Source of the DNA: Phenylobacterium deserti
Lineage (GTDB): Bacteria > Pseudomonadota > Alphaproteobacteria > Caulobacterales > Caulobacteraceae
Direction: 5' to 3'
Length of the DNA stretch: 64,000 nucleotides
Assembly: GCA_943332615.1 (NCBI GenBank)
Contig: CALQQB010000019.1
Coordinates: forward strand, 1-64,000
The notes beneath the pieces were generated by a model. The model saw only the letters and a program-made list of their open reading frames with translations, was not told the origin of the DNA and searched no databases. Position numbers and translations under genes: made by a program. Of the stretch, positions 22,519-29,523 are shown one piece after another. Numbering within the stretch: the stretch's first letter is position 1; each line of letters opens with the position of its first letter.

Positions 22519-22650
22519 ATAGCGCCTGCGGCAACGTGGGCGGCCAGGCTGCTGACACCACACTGGCAGGAGGGACGAGACGCCGCGCCAGCCAGTTCTT
22601 GTGCGCCAGGCATCGAGACCAGCAAAGCGCACGTCATGTATCGACAAATG

Positions 22651-22679
22651 TTGACACTTGCCATGAACAATGAGAACTT
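22651..22679 (+). promoter_or_regulatory. Candidate mazEF promoter
   Basis: A consensus TTGACA (22651-22656) is followed after 17 bp by GAACTT, a weak -10. It lies 29 bases before the mazE ATG in an AT-rich pocket. Only the -35 is convincing. Confidence 0.35.
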
Positions 22680-22707
22680 TTCGGATGTCGAAGCCGTCGA
22701 GGTCGCC

Positions 22708-22950
22708 ATGAAGGTTCAGGTCAAGAAGTGGGGCAATAGCGCCTCTGTCCGGATTCCGGCGTCCGTCATGGCCGCGGCGGAACTTCGCCTCGATCAGGCC
22801 GTCGATGTCCGGGAGGAGGACGGCCGGATCATCATCGAACCGATCCGGGCGCCGACCCACGACCTGGATCGGATGCTGGACCAGATGTCACCGGAAACCT
22901 TCCATGACGAGGTGGACTTCGGGCCGCCGGTGGGGCGGGAAGCCTGGTAG
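22708..22950 (+). CDS. mazE: MazE-type antitoxin (AbrB/SpoVT fold)
   Basis: An 80-residue DNA-binding antitoxin. The N-terminal swapped-hairpin domain reads MKVQVKKWGNSASVRIPASVM with the MazE signature KWGNSxxVRIP. The acidic C-terminal half (LDRMLDQMSPETFHDEVDFG) is the part that normally wraps and inhibits the toxin. I chose the ATG at 22708; the in-frame extension to 22636 covers the likely promoter. Its stop overlaps the GTG start of mazF by one base (TAGTG), the usual coupling for a toxin-antitoxin pair. Confidence 0.92.
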   Translation: MKVQVKKWGNSASVRIPASVMAAAELRLDQAVDVREEDGRIIIEPIRAPTHDLDRMLDQMSPETFHDEVDFGPPVGREAW

Positions 22951-23282
22951 TGGCGGGCTATGTTCCCGAGGCAGGAGATGTCGTCTGGTTACAATTCGAT
23001 CCGCAGGCCGGCCATGAACAGGCTGGCCAGCGGCCCGCGCTGGTCCTGTCGCCGTCGCGCTACAATGCTCTACGCGGGATGATGATCTGCTGCCCGATGA
23101 CCTCCCGGATCAAGGGATACGTCTTTGAGGTGATCGTCAGCCAAGCCCCTCCCAGCGCCGTCCTGGCCGATCAGCTCAAGAGCCTGGACTGGCGAGCGCG
23201 GGGAGCCATCCCCAAGGGCTCCGTGCCCCCGAACGTCCTGGTGGAGGTTCAGGCTCAGATAAAGGCGCTGTTGCGCCTCTGA
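22950..23282 (+). CDS. mazF: MazF/PemK-family endoribonuclease toxin
   Basis: A 110-residue toxin of the CcdB/PemK fold that cleaves mRNA at short sequences. Recognisable parts are the N-terminal GDVVWLQFDPQAGHEQAGQRPALVLSP, with the GxEQ/xxRPxLVLSP motif, then MMICCPMTSRIKGYVFEV and VLADQLKSLDWRARG. The conserved Arg and Ser/Thr of the active site (RPALVLS, PMTSR) are intact, so it is probably functional. Base composition is slightly less GC-rich than its neighbours, in keeping with transfer of the pair. Confidence 0.93.
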   Translation: MAGYVPEAGDVVWLQFDPQAGHEQAGQRPALVLSPSRYNALRGMMICCPMTSRIKGYVFEVIVSQAPPSAVLADQLKSLDWRARGAIPKGSVPPNVLVEVQAQIKALLRL

Positions 23283-23283
23283 C

Positions 23284-25266
23284 TCAGGCTCGCTTACGCC
23301 CCGCCCAAGCGTAGAGCCCCAGCCCCACCGCGATATAGGTCCCGATCGCCAGCGCCGGCGCGAACGCGAAATCCTCCGGGACCAGCGCCAACGGCGAGCC
23401 CTTGTTCGTCGCGACGATCAGCCCGGACAGCGCCACGTTGAACAGGCTCTCGCCCACGATCAGGCCGCTCACCACCAGAACGCCCAGGCTCTGCGCCGCT
23501 TCGCCGTCCGGGCGCCGGGCGACGCGGCGGTTGTACATCCATCCCGCGACGGCGCCGATCACCACTGGCAAGGTGAGCGTGGCGGGCAGGTAGATGGCCA
23601 TGCCGACGCCGAGCGGGGGCAGGCTGTAGCGCTTCGTGCGGCGCAGCAGTTCATCGATGACGATCAGGCCGACGCCGATCAGCACGCCGATGCCGATCAG
23701 GCTCCAGTCGAGATCGCCGCCGACGACCCCTTTGGCGATCGTCGAGATCAGGGTGGCCTGGGGCGCGGGCAGGGGGTCGCCGGAGATGCCGACCATCCGC
23801 GAGCCGGCGAAACCATTGGACCTGTTCAGCAGTTCCAGCACCGGTGGGATCATCGCCGATCCGGCGATCACGCCCACCACCAGGGCCGCCTGCTGGCGCC
23901 ACGGGGTGGCATCGACCAGTTGGCCGGTCTTCAGGTCCTGCAGGTTGTCGTTGGCGCTGACGGCCACGGCCAGCAGCACGCTGGTGACCAGCAGGGCGAA
24001 GGCGACCAGCGGCTTGGGATCGCCCATGACCGCGCCGGCGCCGATGGCGGTGACGATCAGGGACGCCCCCAACACCGCCAGGATCGCCAGGCCGGAGACC
24101 GGGCTGTTCGATGACCCCGCAAGGCCCGCCATATAGCCGCAGACCCCGGCGATCGCGAACCCGGCCACGGCGATATAGACCAGCGCCGCGGCGGTCAGCG
24201 GGAAGGTCAGGCCCGCCAGGGGCCCGCCCTGCAGGAAGTGGGCGATCACGAAACCGATGGGGACCAGGCAACCGAACGCGACCAGGGCCACGATGCCGAT
24301 GGGGATGTCCTGCTCGGTCCGATCCACCACGGGCTCGCCGGCCGTGCGGCGGCCCTGCGCGGCGATCGCGCCGGAAAGCCCGCCCCAGACCGGCCCGGCC
24401 AGCTTGGCCAGGGTCCAGATCGCCGAGATGCCGATCGTGCCGGCCCCGATGAAGCGGACCTTGCTGGTCCAGATGGCGCCGGCGGCGTCAGCGGCGCTGG
24501 CGGCGAGGTCGGGGTACATCGTGGTCAGGATCGGAACCAGCACGCCCCAGGCCAGGATCAGCCCCGTCAGCATGGCCATGCCGACGGCGATCCCCATCAG
24601 GTGGCCTGCACCCAGCAGCGCCAGCGACATCGACGCGCCCGTGCCGGTGGCGCCGCCCGCGCCGAAGCGGAAGTAGCCGGTAACCTCGCCGGCCAGCGCC
24701 CGGGTCCCGACCAGCAGTGCGTAGATCGCCGAAGCGGCTGTCCCGAGCACGATGGCCGTGAGGCCCCGGCTGCTGTCGGCCTTGGCCTCCGGCGAGTCGC
24801 CGCGCGCACCGGACCCTACCTTCAGCACCTCGGCGGCGGCGACGCCTTCCGGGTAGGGCAGGTCCGAGTTGGTCACCAGAGCGCGCCGCAGGGGGACGGT
24901 GTACATCACCCCCAGGAGGCCCCCGATCGCGCACAGCAGGAAGGTCGTCCAGAACGGGAAGCCGGTCCAAACCCCGATGATCACCAGTCCGGGCAGCACG
25001 AAGATCACAGAGGCCATGGCGCCTGCGGCCGAGGCCACCGTCTGGACGATGTTGTTCTCCCAGATCGTTGCGCCCTTGAAGAGCCGCAGGATCGCCATGG
25101 AGATGATCGCCGCTGGGATCGAGGTGGCGACCGTCAGCCCCACCTTCAGGCCCAGGTAGACATTGGCCGCGGTGAACACGAGGGTGATCAGGACGCCCAG
25201 GATCACACCCCGGATCGTCAGCTCAACCCGCTTGGCGCCACCCGCCGCAGCGGTTGCATCCGTCAT
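23284..25266 (-). CDS. Oligopeptide transporter, OPT family
   Basis: A 660-residue inner-membrane carrier with about 15 hydrophobic segments. The N-terminus LTIRGVILGVLITLVFTAANVYLGLKVGLTVATSIPAAIISMAILR is the bacterial OPT signature. The YPEGVAAAEVLKVG motif follows MYTVPLRRALV. Family members import oligopeptides or metal-chelator conjugates by proton symport, but the substrate here cannot be told. It converges on mazF with a one-base gap and is probably monocistronic. A Pro-Ala-rich C-terminal region ends in ALAIGTYIAVGLGLYAWAGRKRA. Confidence 0.92.
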   Translation of the reverse strand: MTDATAAAGGAKRVELTIRGVILGVLITLVFTAANVYLGLKVGLTVATSIPAAIISMAILRLFKGATIWENNIVQTVASAAGAMASVIFVLPGLVIIGVWTGFPFWTTFLLCAIGGLLGVMYTVPLRRALVTNSDLPYPEGVAAAEVLKVGSGARGDSPEAKADSSRGLTAIVLGTAASAIYALLVGTRALAGEVTGYFRFGAGGATGTGASMSLALLGAGHLMGIAVGMAMLTGLILAWGVLVPILTTMYPDLAASAADAAGAIWTSKVRFIGAGTIGISAIWTLAKLAGPVWGGLSGAIAAQGRRTAGEPVVDRTEQDIPIGIVALVAFGCLVPIGFVIAHFLQGGPLAGLTFPLTAAALVYIAVAGFAIAGVCGYMAGLAGSSNSPVSGLAILAVLGASLIVTAIGAGAVMGDPKPLVAFALLVTSVLLAVAVSANDNLQDLKTGQLVDATPWRQQAALVVGVIAGSAMIPPVLELLNRSNGFAGSRMVGISGDPLPAPQATLISTIAKGVVGGDLDWSLIGIGVLIGVGLIVIDELLRRTKRYSLPPLGVGMAIYLPATLTLPVVIGAVAGWMYNRRVARRPDGEAAQSLGVLVVSGLIVGESLFNVALSGLIVATNKGSPLALVPEDFAFAPALAIGTYIAVGLGLYAWAGRKRA

Positions 25267-25335
25267 CCGTCTTACTCCAAGCCACGATCCTCGCGCCTGT
25301 TAGAGCGTGACTTTGGGGCGCGGCCAAGCGGCCGA

Positions 25336-25656
25336 TCAGAAGCGGAGCTTATAGGAGACCCTGATCGGGCTGGCGCGGAAGCCCTGATCATCGCTCCAGC
25401 CGGCCTTGGCGCAAATGTCCACCGGCGGCGTGTCGGCGTCGAGGGGGGTTCGAGCCTTGGGGTTCAGGGTGCGAAGGCGGTTCGCCGGCGGCGCGGCTCG
25501 CGGAACCGGTTCGATGACCGCGAAGGTCCGGGAGTACGGCGCCGAGGCCTGCACTCTGGCTTTGGAAACCACAGCCCCGCCGGGCCACGCCTGTGCCAGC
25601 GCAGGGAGCGGGGCGGCCAAGAGGGCGACGGTCAGAAGGGCGAGGTGGCGGGGCAA
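25336..25656 (-). CDS. Small exported protein, function unknown
   Basis: A 106-residue protein starting at a TTG preceded by GGAG at the right spacing. The first 22 residues (RHLALLTVALLAAPLPALAQA) form a clear Sec signal peptide with an ALA-Q cleavage site. The mature part is Pro/Arg-rich with two cysteines (DICAKAGW...) and ends ASPIRVSYKLRF. The last residues suggest an edge beta-strand. No family recognised. A much longer open frame in this register runs into the neighbouring dehydrogenase gene and is an artefact of high GC. Confidence 0.6.
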   Translation of the reverse strand: MPRHLALLTVALLAAPLPALAQAWPGGAVVSKARVQASAPYSRTFAVIEPVPRAAPPANRLRTLNPKARTPLDADTPPVDICAKAGWSDDQGFRASPIRVSYKLRF

Positions 25657-25754
25657 GGCTGTTCTCCGAGGGGGAACCGCACCCCGGAACCCCCCTGGAC
25701 CGCATTGGTTGCCGCCGCTCAGCTCACGCTGGGCGGGTCTTCGCGTGCGGGGTC

Positions 25755-26960
25755 TTAGCTCAGCCGGCGGAGGTTCGCGGCCCGGAGGTCGGCCAGGCGG
25801 GTGACCCCGCACTGGCGCATGGCCTGGGTCAGTTCCTCGTCGATCAACCGCATGGCGGCCTCGACGCCGGCCTGGCCAAAGGCGCCGAGGCCCCAGATGT
25901 AGGGCCGGCCGATGCCCACCGCTGTCGCGCCCAGGGCCAGGGCCTTGAAGACGTCCGTCCCGCGCCGGATGCCGCCATCGACGATCACCGGCGCCTTGCC
26001 GCCCACCGCTTTCACCACTTCCGGCAGCACGTCGAGCGTGGGCACCAGGCTTTCCTCGGCCCGGCCGCCATGGTTGGAGACGATGATCCCGTCGCAGCCG
26101 CGCTGCAGCGCCATCCGCGCATCCTCCCCGGACATGATCCCCTTCACCAGGATCGGCGTCTTCGTGATCTCCCGGATCCGCGAGACATAGTCCCAGGTGA
26201 AGGCCGTGCTGCTGAAGGCGCCGACATGGCTCATGTCCAGCCCCTGGTACATCGGGCGGCGCAGGTTCTGGGTGGCGCGCATCGCCGGCGGGCCGTGGCA
26301 GGCTTCGCAGGCGCGGGCGTCGGCGCGGGCCAGGCGCTGCATCGTCTCGCGTCGCATGCCGCCGTCCAGCAGGTCGAGGGTCAAGACGATGGCGCCGGCC
26401 CCGGCCTTGTCCGCCCGGCGGACCAGACCCTTGGCGACCTCGATCTGGTCGGTCGGATAGACCTGGAACCACACCGGCGCCTCGCGCGCCTTCGTCACCT
26501 CCTCGATGCCGGTCGAAGCGACGGTCGAGAGCATCTGCAAGGCGGAGCGGGCCTTGGCGGCGCGGGCCGATCCCAGCTCGCCGTCGGGGTGGAAGGCGCG
26601 CTGGCTGCCCAGCGGGCAAAGTGCGACGGGCGAGGCATAGGTCCGGCCGAAAAGTCGGACACTGAGATCGACCTTGGACACGTCCACCAGTCGTCGCGCC
26701 CTCAGGCCCCAGCGGCTATAGGCGGCGGCATTGGCCGCGATGGTGCGGTCGTCGAGCACGCCGGTCATCAGGTAGCCGTAGTGGGCCGGCGGGATGTTCC
26801 GCGCCGCCACGGCCTGGAGTTCGAAGACGTTCAGGGCCTGGCTGGCCGCGGTGATCAGCGGGGCAGGGTCCTCGGCGCGAGCGGGCGCCGCCAGCAACGG
26901 GCTGGCCGCCAGCCAGGCCAGGAACCGCCGCCGCGCGACCTCATCGCCACCTGCCGCCAT
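25755..26960 (-). CDS. Tat-exported FMN alpha-hydroxy-acid dehydrogenase with CxxCH
   Basis: A 401-residue protein of the lactate/glycolate oxidase family (FMN-binding TIM barrel). Residues 10-29 are a Tat signal: RRRFL, a hydrophobic stretch, then AAPARA. The barrel shows PVALCPLGSQRAFHPDGE, VWFQVYPT, ILVKGIMSGEDA and the active-site SNHGGR (295-300). PVIVDGGIRRGTDVFKALALGA supplies phosphate binding. Unusually, CEACH at 218-222 is a c-type heme attachment motif, in the loop that follows barrel strand 4 in this family. Export plus this motif suggests a periplasmic enzyme passing electrons to the respiratory chain. The substrate is unknown. The ATG was chosen to give the complete Tat signal. 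Confidence 0.88.
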   Translation of the reverse strand: MAAGGDEVARRRFLAWLAASPLLAAPARAEDPAPLITAASQALNVFELQAVAARNIPPAHYGYLMTGVLDDRTIAANAAAYSRWGLRARRLVDVSKVDLSVRLFGRTYASPVALCPLGSQRAFHPDGELGSARAAKARSALQMLSTVASTGIEEVTKAREAPVWFQVYPTDQIEVAKGLVRRADKAGAGAIVLTLDLLDGGMRRETMQRLARADARACEACHGPPAMRATQNLRRPMYQGLDMSHVGAFSSTAFTWDYVSRIREITKTPILVKGIMSGEDARMALQRGCDGIIVSNHGGRAEESLVPTLDVLPEVVKAVGGKAPVIVDGGIRRGTDVFKALALGATAVGIGRPYIWGLGAFGQAGVEAAMRLIDEELTQAMRQCGVTRLADLRAANLRRLS

Positions 26961-27028
26961 CGTTGTCTCCCCCCGCCGTCCGAAGGTCAGTCGAACACAG
27001 TCCGCCACGTCCGGCCAGACCGCCCACG

Positions 27029-27142
27029 TTGCGCGAACCCTGGTCAGTGACCGGCAATACCGCCGTCGAGGACGCCTTCGTCAGCGACGACGGCGCCCTG
27101 CTCGCGGTGATCGGGATCGAGCGGGAGATCGTACTCGGCTAG
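27029..27142 (+). other. Possible short relic reading frame
   Basis: A 37-codon frame from a TTG to a TAG has gene-like content (AVEDAFVSDDGALLAVIGIERE). It ends against the stop of the DUF1330 gene on the opposite strand. It has no convincing ribosome-binding site and may be the end of a decayed gene or chance. It fills most of the 26961-27138 gap. Confidence 0.2.
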
Positions 27143-27429
27143 TCGTAGCCCTCGGTCATCAGGATGAACGCCTCGGACGCCGCGTGGCGATGCTTGGCGA
27201 TCTCCAGATACTCCGGCGACCTGGCCCAGGTGAGGGCCTTGGCCTGGTCCGGGAACGCGAGGATCACCAGTCGCCGCCCATCGGCGACGCCCTCCAGCAC
27301 GGCGGGGGCGTCGTTCACGGCGACCACCTTGCCGCCGTGGCGCTCGAGAATGGGCATGAACCCCGCCTCGTACTGTGCATAGCGCTCGCGATCGCGGATC
27401 GCGAGATGGCCCACGATATAGACAGTCAT
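27139..27429 (-). CDS. DUF1330 family protein
   Basis: A 96-residue ferredoxin-like (dimeric alpha/beta barrel) protein with the DUF1330 features YIVGHLAIRDRERYAQYEAGF near the start, PILERHGGKVVAVNDAPAVLEG in the middle and LVILAFPDQAKALTWARSPEYLEIAKHR. The family has no settled function. Its ATG overlaps the stop of the thioesterase gene (ATGA), which itself overlaps ribH2, so all three probably share one riboswitch-controlled transcript. Confidence 0.9.
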   Translation of the reverse strand: MTVYIVGHLAIRDRERYAQYEAGFMPILERHGGKVVAVNDAPAVLEGVADGRRLVILAFPDQAKALTWARSPEYLEIAKHRHAASEAFILMTEGYD

Positions 27430-27851
27430 GCGGCGGTCCTCTTCACGACCCGGAACACGCCATTGGCCCGGGCGCAGGGCTGACCATCCGCTGTGACGAA
27501 GGCCTGGGTGAAGCATAGCGTGCCGCCGGGCTTCACGAACACCGTGTCGAACTCCAGCCACTGGCCGGTAAGCGCCGGGCCCAGGAAGTCGAGCGTCAGG
27601 TTCACCGTCACCAGGCTGGCGCCATCCCCCAGCCGCCGCGCGCAGCTCAAGCCCATGGCGTTGTCGGCCAGGGCGCTCAGCAGCCCGCCGTGGACGAAGC
27701 CGCGGCTGTTGGTGTGGGCGGCTCCGGCCCGCAGGCCCAGGATCACCGTGTCGCCGGAGAGCCGCCGGTACAGCGGCTCCCAAGGCTCGGTCAGGGGGCT
27801 CTTGCGGTCGTGCCGGACGAAGCCGTCGGGGACATCGAGCAGCGCCTCCAT
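27426..27851 (-). CDS. PaaI-family hotdog thioesterase
   Basis: A 141-residue hotdog-fold acyl-CoA thioesterase. The motif NSRGFVHGGLLSALADNAMGLSC contains the family HGG with the catalytic Asp/Asn region. LVTVNLTLDFLGPALTGQWLEF and TLCFTQAFVTADGQPCARANGVFRVV complete the fold. The true substrate is unknown. The ATG at 27851 overlaps the ribH2 stop (TGATG), and a GTG one codon earlier is the alternative. The position second in an FMN-riboswitch operon is unusual for this family. Confidence 0.88.
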   Translation of the reverse strand: MEALLDVPDGFVRHDRKSPLTEPWEPLYRRLSGDTVILGLRAGAAHTNSRGFVHGGLLSALADNAMGLSCARRLGDGASLVTVNLTLDFLGPALTGQWLEFDTVFVKPGGTLCFTQAFVTADGQPCARANGVFRVVKRTAA

Positions 27852-28372
27852 CACTGCGCGCCCGCCAGCTTGGCCAGGCTGTGCAGCGTCCCCACACAGG
27901 CCCGCGCCGCCTCCACCCCCTTGGTGCGGAAGTGGGCGTGGAAGAAGCCCTGGTGGGTGTCGTGCTCATGGAAGTGGTGCGGGGTCAGCACCACCGAGAA
28001 CACCGGCGTCTCGGTGCTCAGCTGCACCTGCATGAGAGCCTGGATCACCGTCGAGGCGACGAAGTCGTGGCGGTAGATGCCGCCATCGACCACGAAGCCG
28101 GCGGCGACGATGGCGGCATAGCGGCCGGTGCGGGCCAGGGTCTGGGCATGCAGCGGGATCTCGAACGAGCCGGGGGTCTCGAACAGCTCGATGACGTCTT
28201 CGTTGAAGCCGAGCACCGCCATCTCCTCGACGAAGCCCAAGTAGGCCTCGCGGACGATGTCGGCGTGCCACAGCGCGTGGACGAACGCGATGCGGCCGGC
28301 GCGGAACGCGCCGTTGGCGGTGGGGAACTCCAGGGTCTGGAGCTTGGTGGGGGTGGCGGCAGCTTGGGCCAT
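27851..28372 (-). CDS. ribH2: 6,7-dimethyl-8-ribityllumazine synthase, RibH2 type
   Basis: Lumazine synthase condenses the ribityl-uracil amine with dihydroxybutanone phosphate in the penultimate step of riboflavin synthesis. The 173-residue protein fits the decameric RibH2 class known from Brucella and rhizobia: RIAFVHALWHADIV, ETPGSFEIPLHAQTLARTGRYAAIV, VVDGGIYRHDFVASTVIQALMQVQL and LTPHHFHEHDTH. An AGGGAGAA site precedes the ATG. It stands apart from any other rib gene and directly follows an FMN riboswitch, just as ribH2 does in Brucella. Confidence 0.93.
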   Translation of the reverse strand: MAQAAATPTKLQTLEFPTANGAFRAGRIAFVHALWHADIVREAYLGFVEEMAVLGFNEDVIELFETPGSFEIPLHAQTLARTGRYAAIVAAGFVVDGGIYRHDFVASTVIQALMQVQLSTETPVFSVVLTPHHFHEHDTHQGFFHAHFRTKGVEAARACVGTLHSLAKLAGAQ

Positions 28373-28465
28373 GGTCTTCTCCCTGGCGGGGTTCAAAGGA
28401 CCACGACTCAGGGGGCAGGCCGGGCGCGCGCGCGGAGACGGAATCCCGCCGCCAGCGTGCTCGAC

Positions 28466-28628
28466 CGTTCTCATAACCGGACTATGACCGTCGGCCCCGG
28501 GATCACACCGGGTCTGCTCGACCCTGCCTCCCCGTATGACGGGAAGCCAGGCGCCCGCGGGCTCGTCCCAACCTCTTGCGGGGGAGGGCATTACCGCCGG
28601 TGGGGAGTTGCACCCCGCCCTGAGAACG
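28466..28628 (-). promoter_or_regulatory. FMN riboswitch (RFN element)
   Basis: Read on the minus strand, all RFN landmarks are present. The closing stem is TGAGAAC-type (28622-28628 with 28467-28473). GGGGTGCAACTCCCC is followed by ACCGGCGGTAAT, then AGCCCGCGGGCG, then a GACCCGGTGTGATCCCGGGGCCGACGGTCATAGTCCGG-like 3' half, seen in pieces across 28474-28515. No T-tract terminator follows. The segment 28441-28455 can pair with 28383-28394, just ahead of the ribH2 ribosome-binding site, so control is probably at translation. The rest of the 402-base gap 28373-28774 shows only a weak promoter candidate. Confidence 0.95.
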
Positions 28629-28659
28629 CAGGCCGCCGGAAGGTCCGACGGCAAGGGCA

Positions 28660-28688
28660 AGATAGGTCGGATCGCTTGCGTTAAACAA
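28660..28688 (-). promoter_or_regulatory. Candidate promoter of the ribH2 operon
   Basis: On the minus strand TTGTTT and CTATCT are 17 bp apart, some 30 bases before the FMN riboswitch. They overlap a local inverted repeat (GCGTTAAAC / GTTTGAACGC). Weak match; spacing and position are the main support. Confidence 0.3.
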
Positions 28689-28774
28689 GCGTTTGAACGC
28701 AATCGCGATTGTTTTCCGCTCCTGCTGCGGATCCCCGTCCACGACCAGGTCGGGATGTGGTCGGCTGCCCGGAG

Positions 28775-29218
28775 CTAGGCCCGCTTGTTCAGGGTGATCG
28801 CCGTGGCCGACGCGCCGGGCGCCTGCAGGCCGCCGGAACCATAGGTTGAGCCCTGGGTGCGCTGGGCGGCGACCTCTTCGGCGATGGCTTTCACCAGACC
28901 CTCGGTGACCGTGCGGGCGGCCTCCAGCGCGCGGCCCTGGCGGGCGAGAACGGCGTCGAAGCCCTCGGTGGCGCGGATCAGCCGGGTGCGGGCTTCCGCC
29001 GGCGCGGCGGCGACCATGCGGGTGTCGGCGCGCACCCTGGCGCTCTCGTGACGATAGAGGTTGGCCAGGCGCGAGATCTCCTCGTGCATGGCTGCCGCCT
29101 CGATGGGACGGCGCTGCTCGAACAGGGCGGCCTGTTCCGCAATCAGCCGGGTCAGGCGCTCGGTCAGGATGACCAGCTGCTCGACACGGTCGGCGGCGTC
29201 GCTCGCGGCGATGGCCAT
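28775..29218 (-). CDS. flbY: Flagellar protein FlbY (FlgN-like)
   Basis: A 147-residue, mostly helical protein. DRVEQLVILTERLTRLIAEQAALFEQRRPIEAAAMHEEISRLANLYRHE resembles FlgN-type flagellar chaperones. In Caulobacter the third gene of the flgI operon is named flbY, and this gene occupies exactly that place. Its ATG overlaps the stop of the FlgJ-like gene (TGATGG). The C-terminal 30 residues are Gly/Ala/Thr-rich and probably flexible. The name rests mostly on position and helix pattern. Confidence 0.7.
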   Translation of the reverse strand: MAIAASDAADRVEQLVILTERLTRLIAEQAALFEQRRPIEAAAMHEEISRLANLYRHESARVRADTRMVAAAPAEARTRLIRATEGFDAVLARQGRALEAARTVTEGLVKAIAEEVAAQRTQGSTYGSGGLQAPGASATAITLNKRA

Positions 29219-29523
29219 CAGTTCAATCCCTGCATCTTGAGCATTTCGCGCTGGACGGTGGCGGACAGGCCGATGCCGCCGGCCTTGGTCATCTGCTGGG
29301 CCATGGTGTCGGTCATCACGGAGCGGAACATCTGTTCGCCGAAGCCGCCACCGAACGGACCGTCGGTCTCGATCCCCTCGAACATGTGGCCGATCATCTG
29401 AGCCAGGAACTGGCTCTCGAACTTTTGGGCGGTGTCCTTGACCCGGCTGCGGGCGAGGTCCGACCCGGTGGTCGTGGGGTTGGGCGTCAGCAGGTTCGGG
29501 GCGAGCGCGATTGGGTCGGCCAT
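29218..29523 (-). CDS. FlgJ-like rod-binding protein
   Basis: A 101-residue protein equal to the N-terminal rod-binding domain of FlgJ, without the muramidase domain. AQKFESQFLAQMIGHMFEGIETDG and GGFGEQMFRSVMTDTMAQQMTKAGGIGLS are the typical motifs. It probably caps or scaffolds the growing rod during flagellar assembly. Single-domain versions are standard in alphaproteobacteria. The ATG at 29523 overlaps the flgI stop. Confidence 0.88.
   Translation of the reverse strand: MADPIALAPNLLTPNPTTTGSDLARSRVKDTAQKFESQFLAQMIGHMFEGIETDGPFGGGFGEQMFRSVMTDTMAQQMTKAGGIGLSATVQREMLKMQGLN

Noticed and set aside
25336-26619. One long minus-strand gene across this interval
   Set aside because: Upstream of about 25656 it is a frame-shifted reading of the FMN dehydrogenase. 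Only the last 106 codons, starting at a TTG with a ribosome-binding site and a signal peptide, look real.
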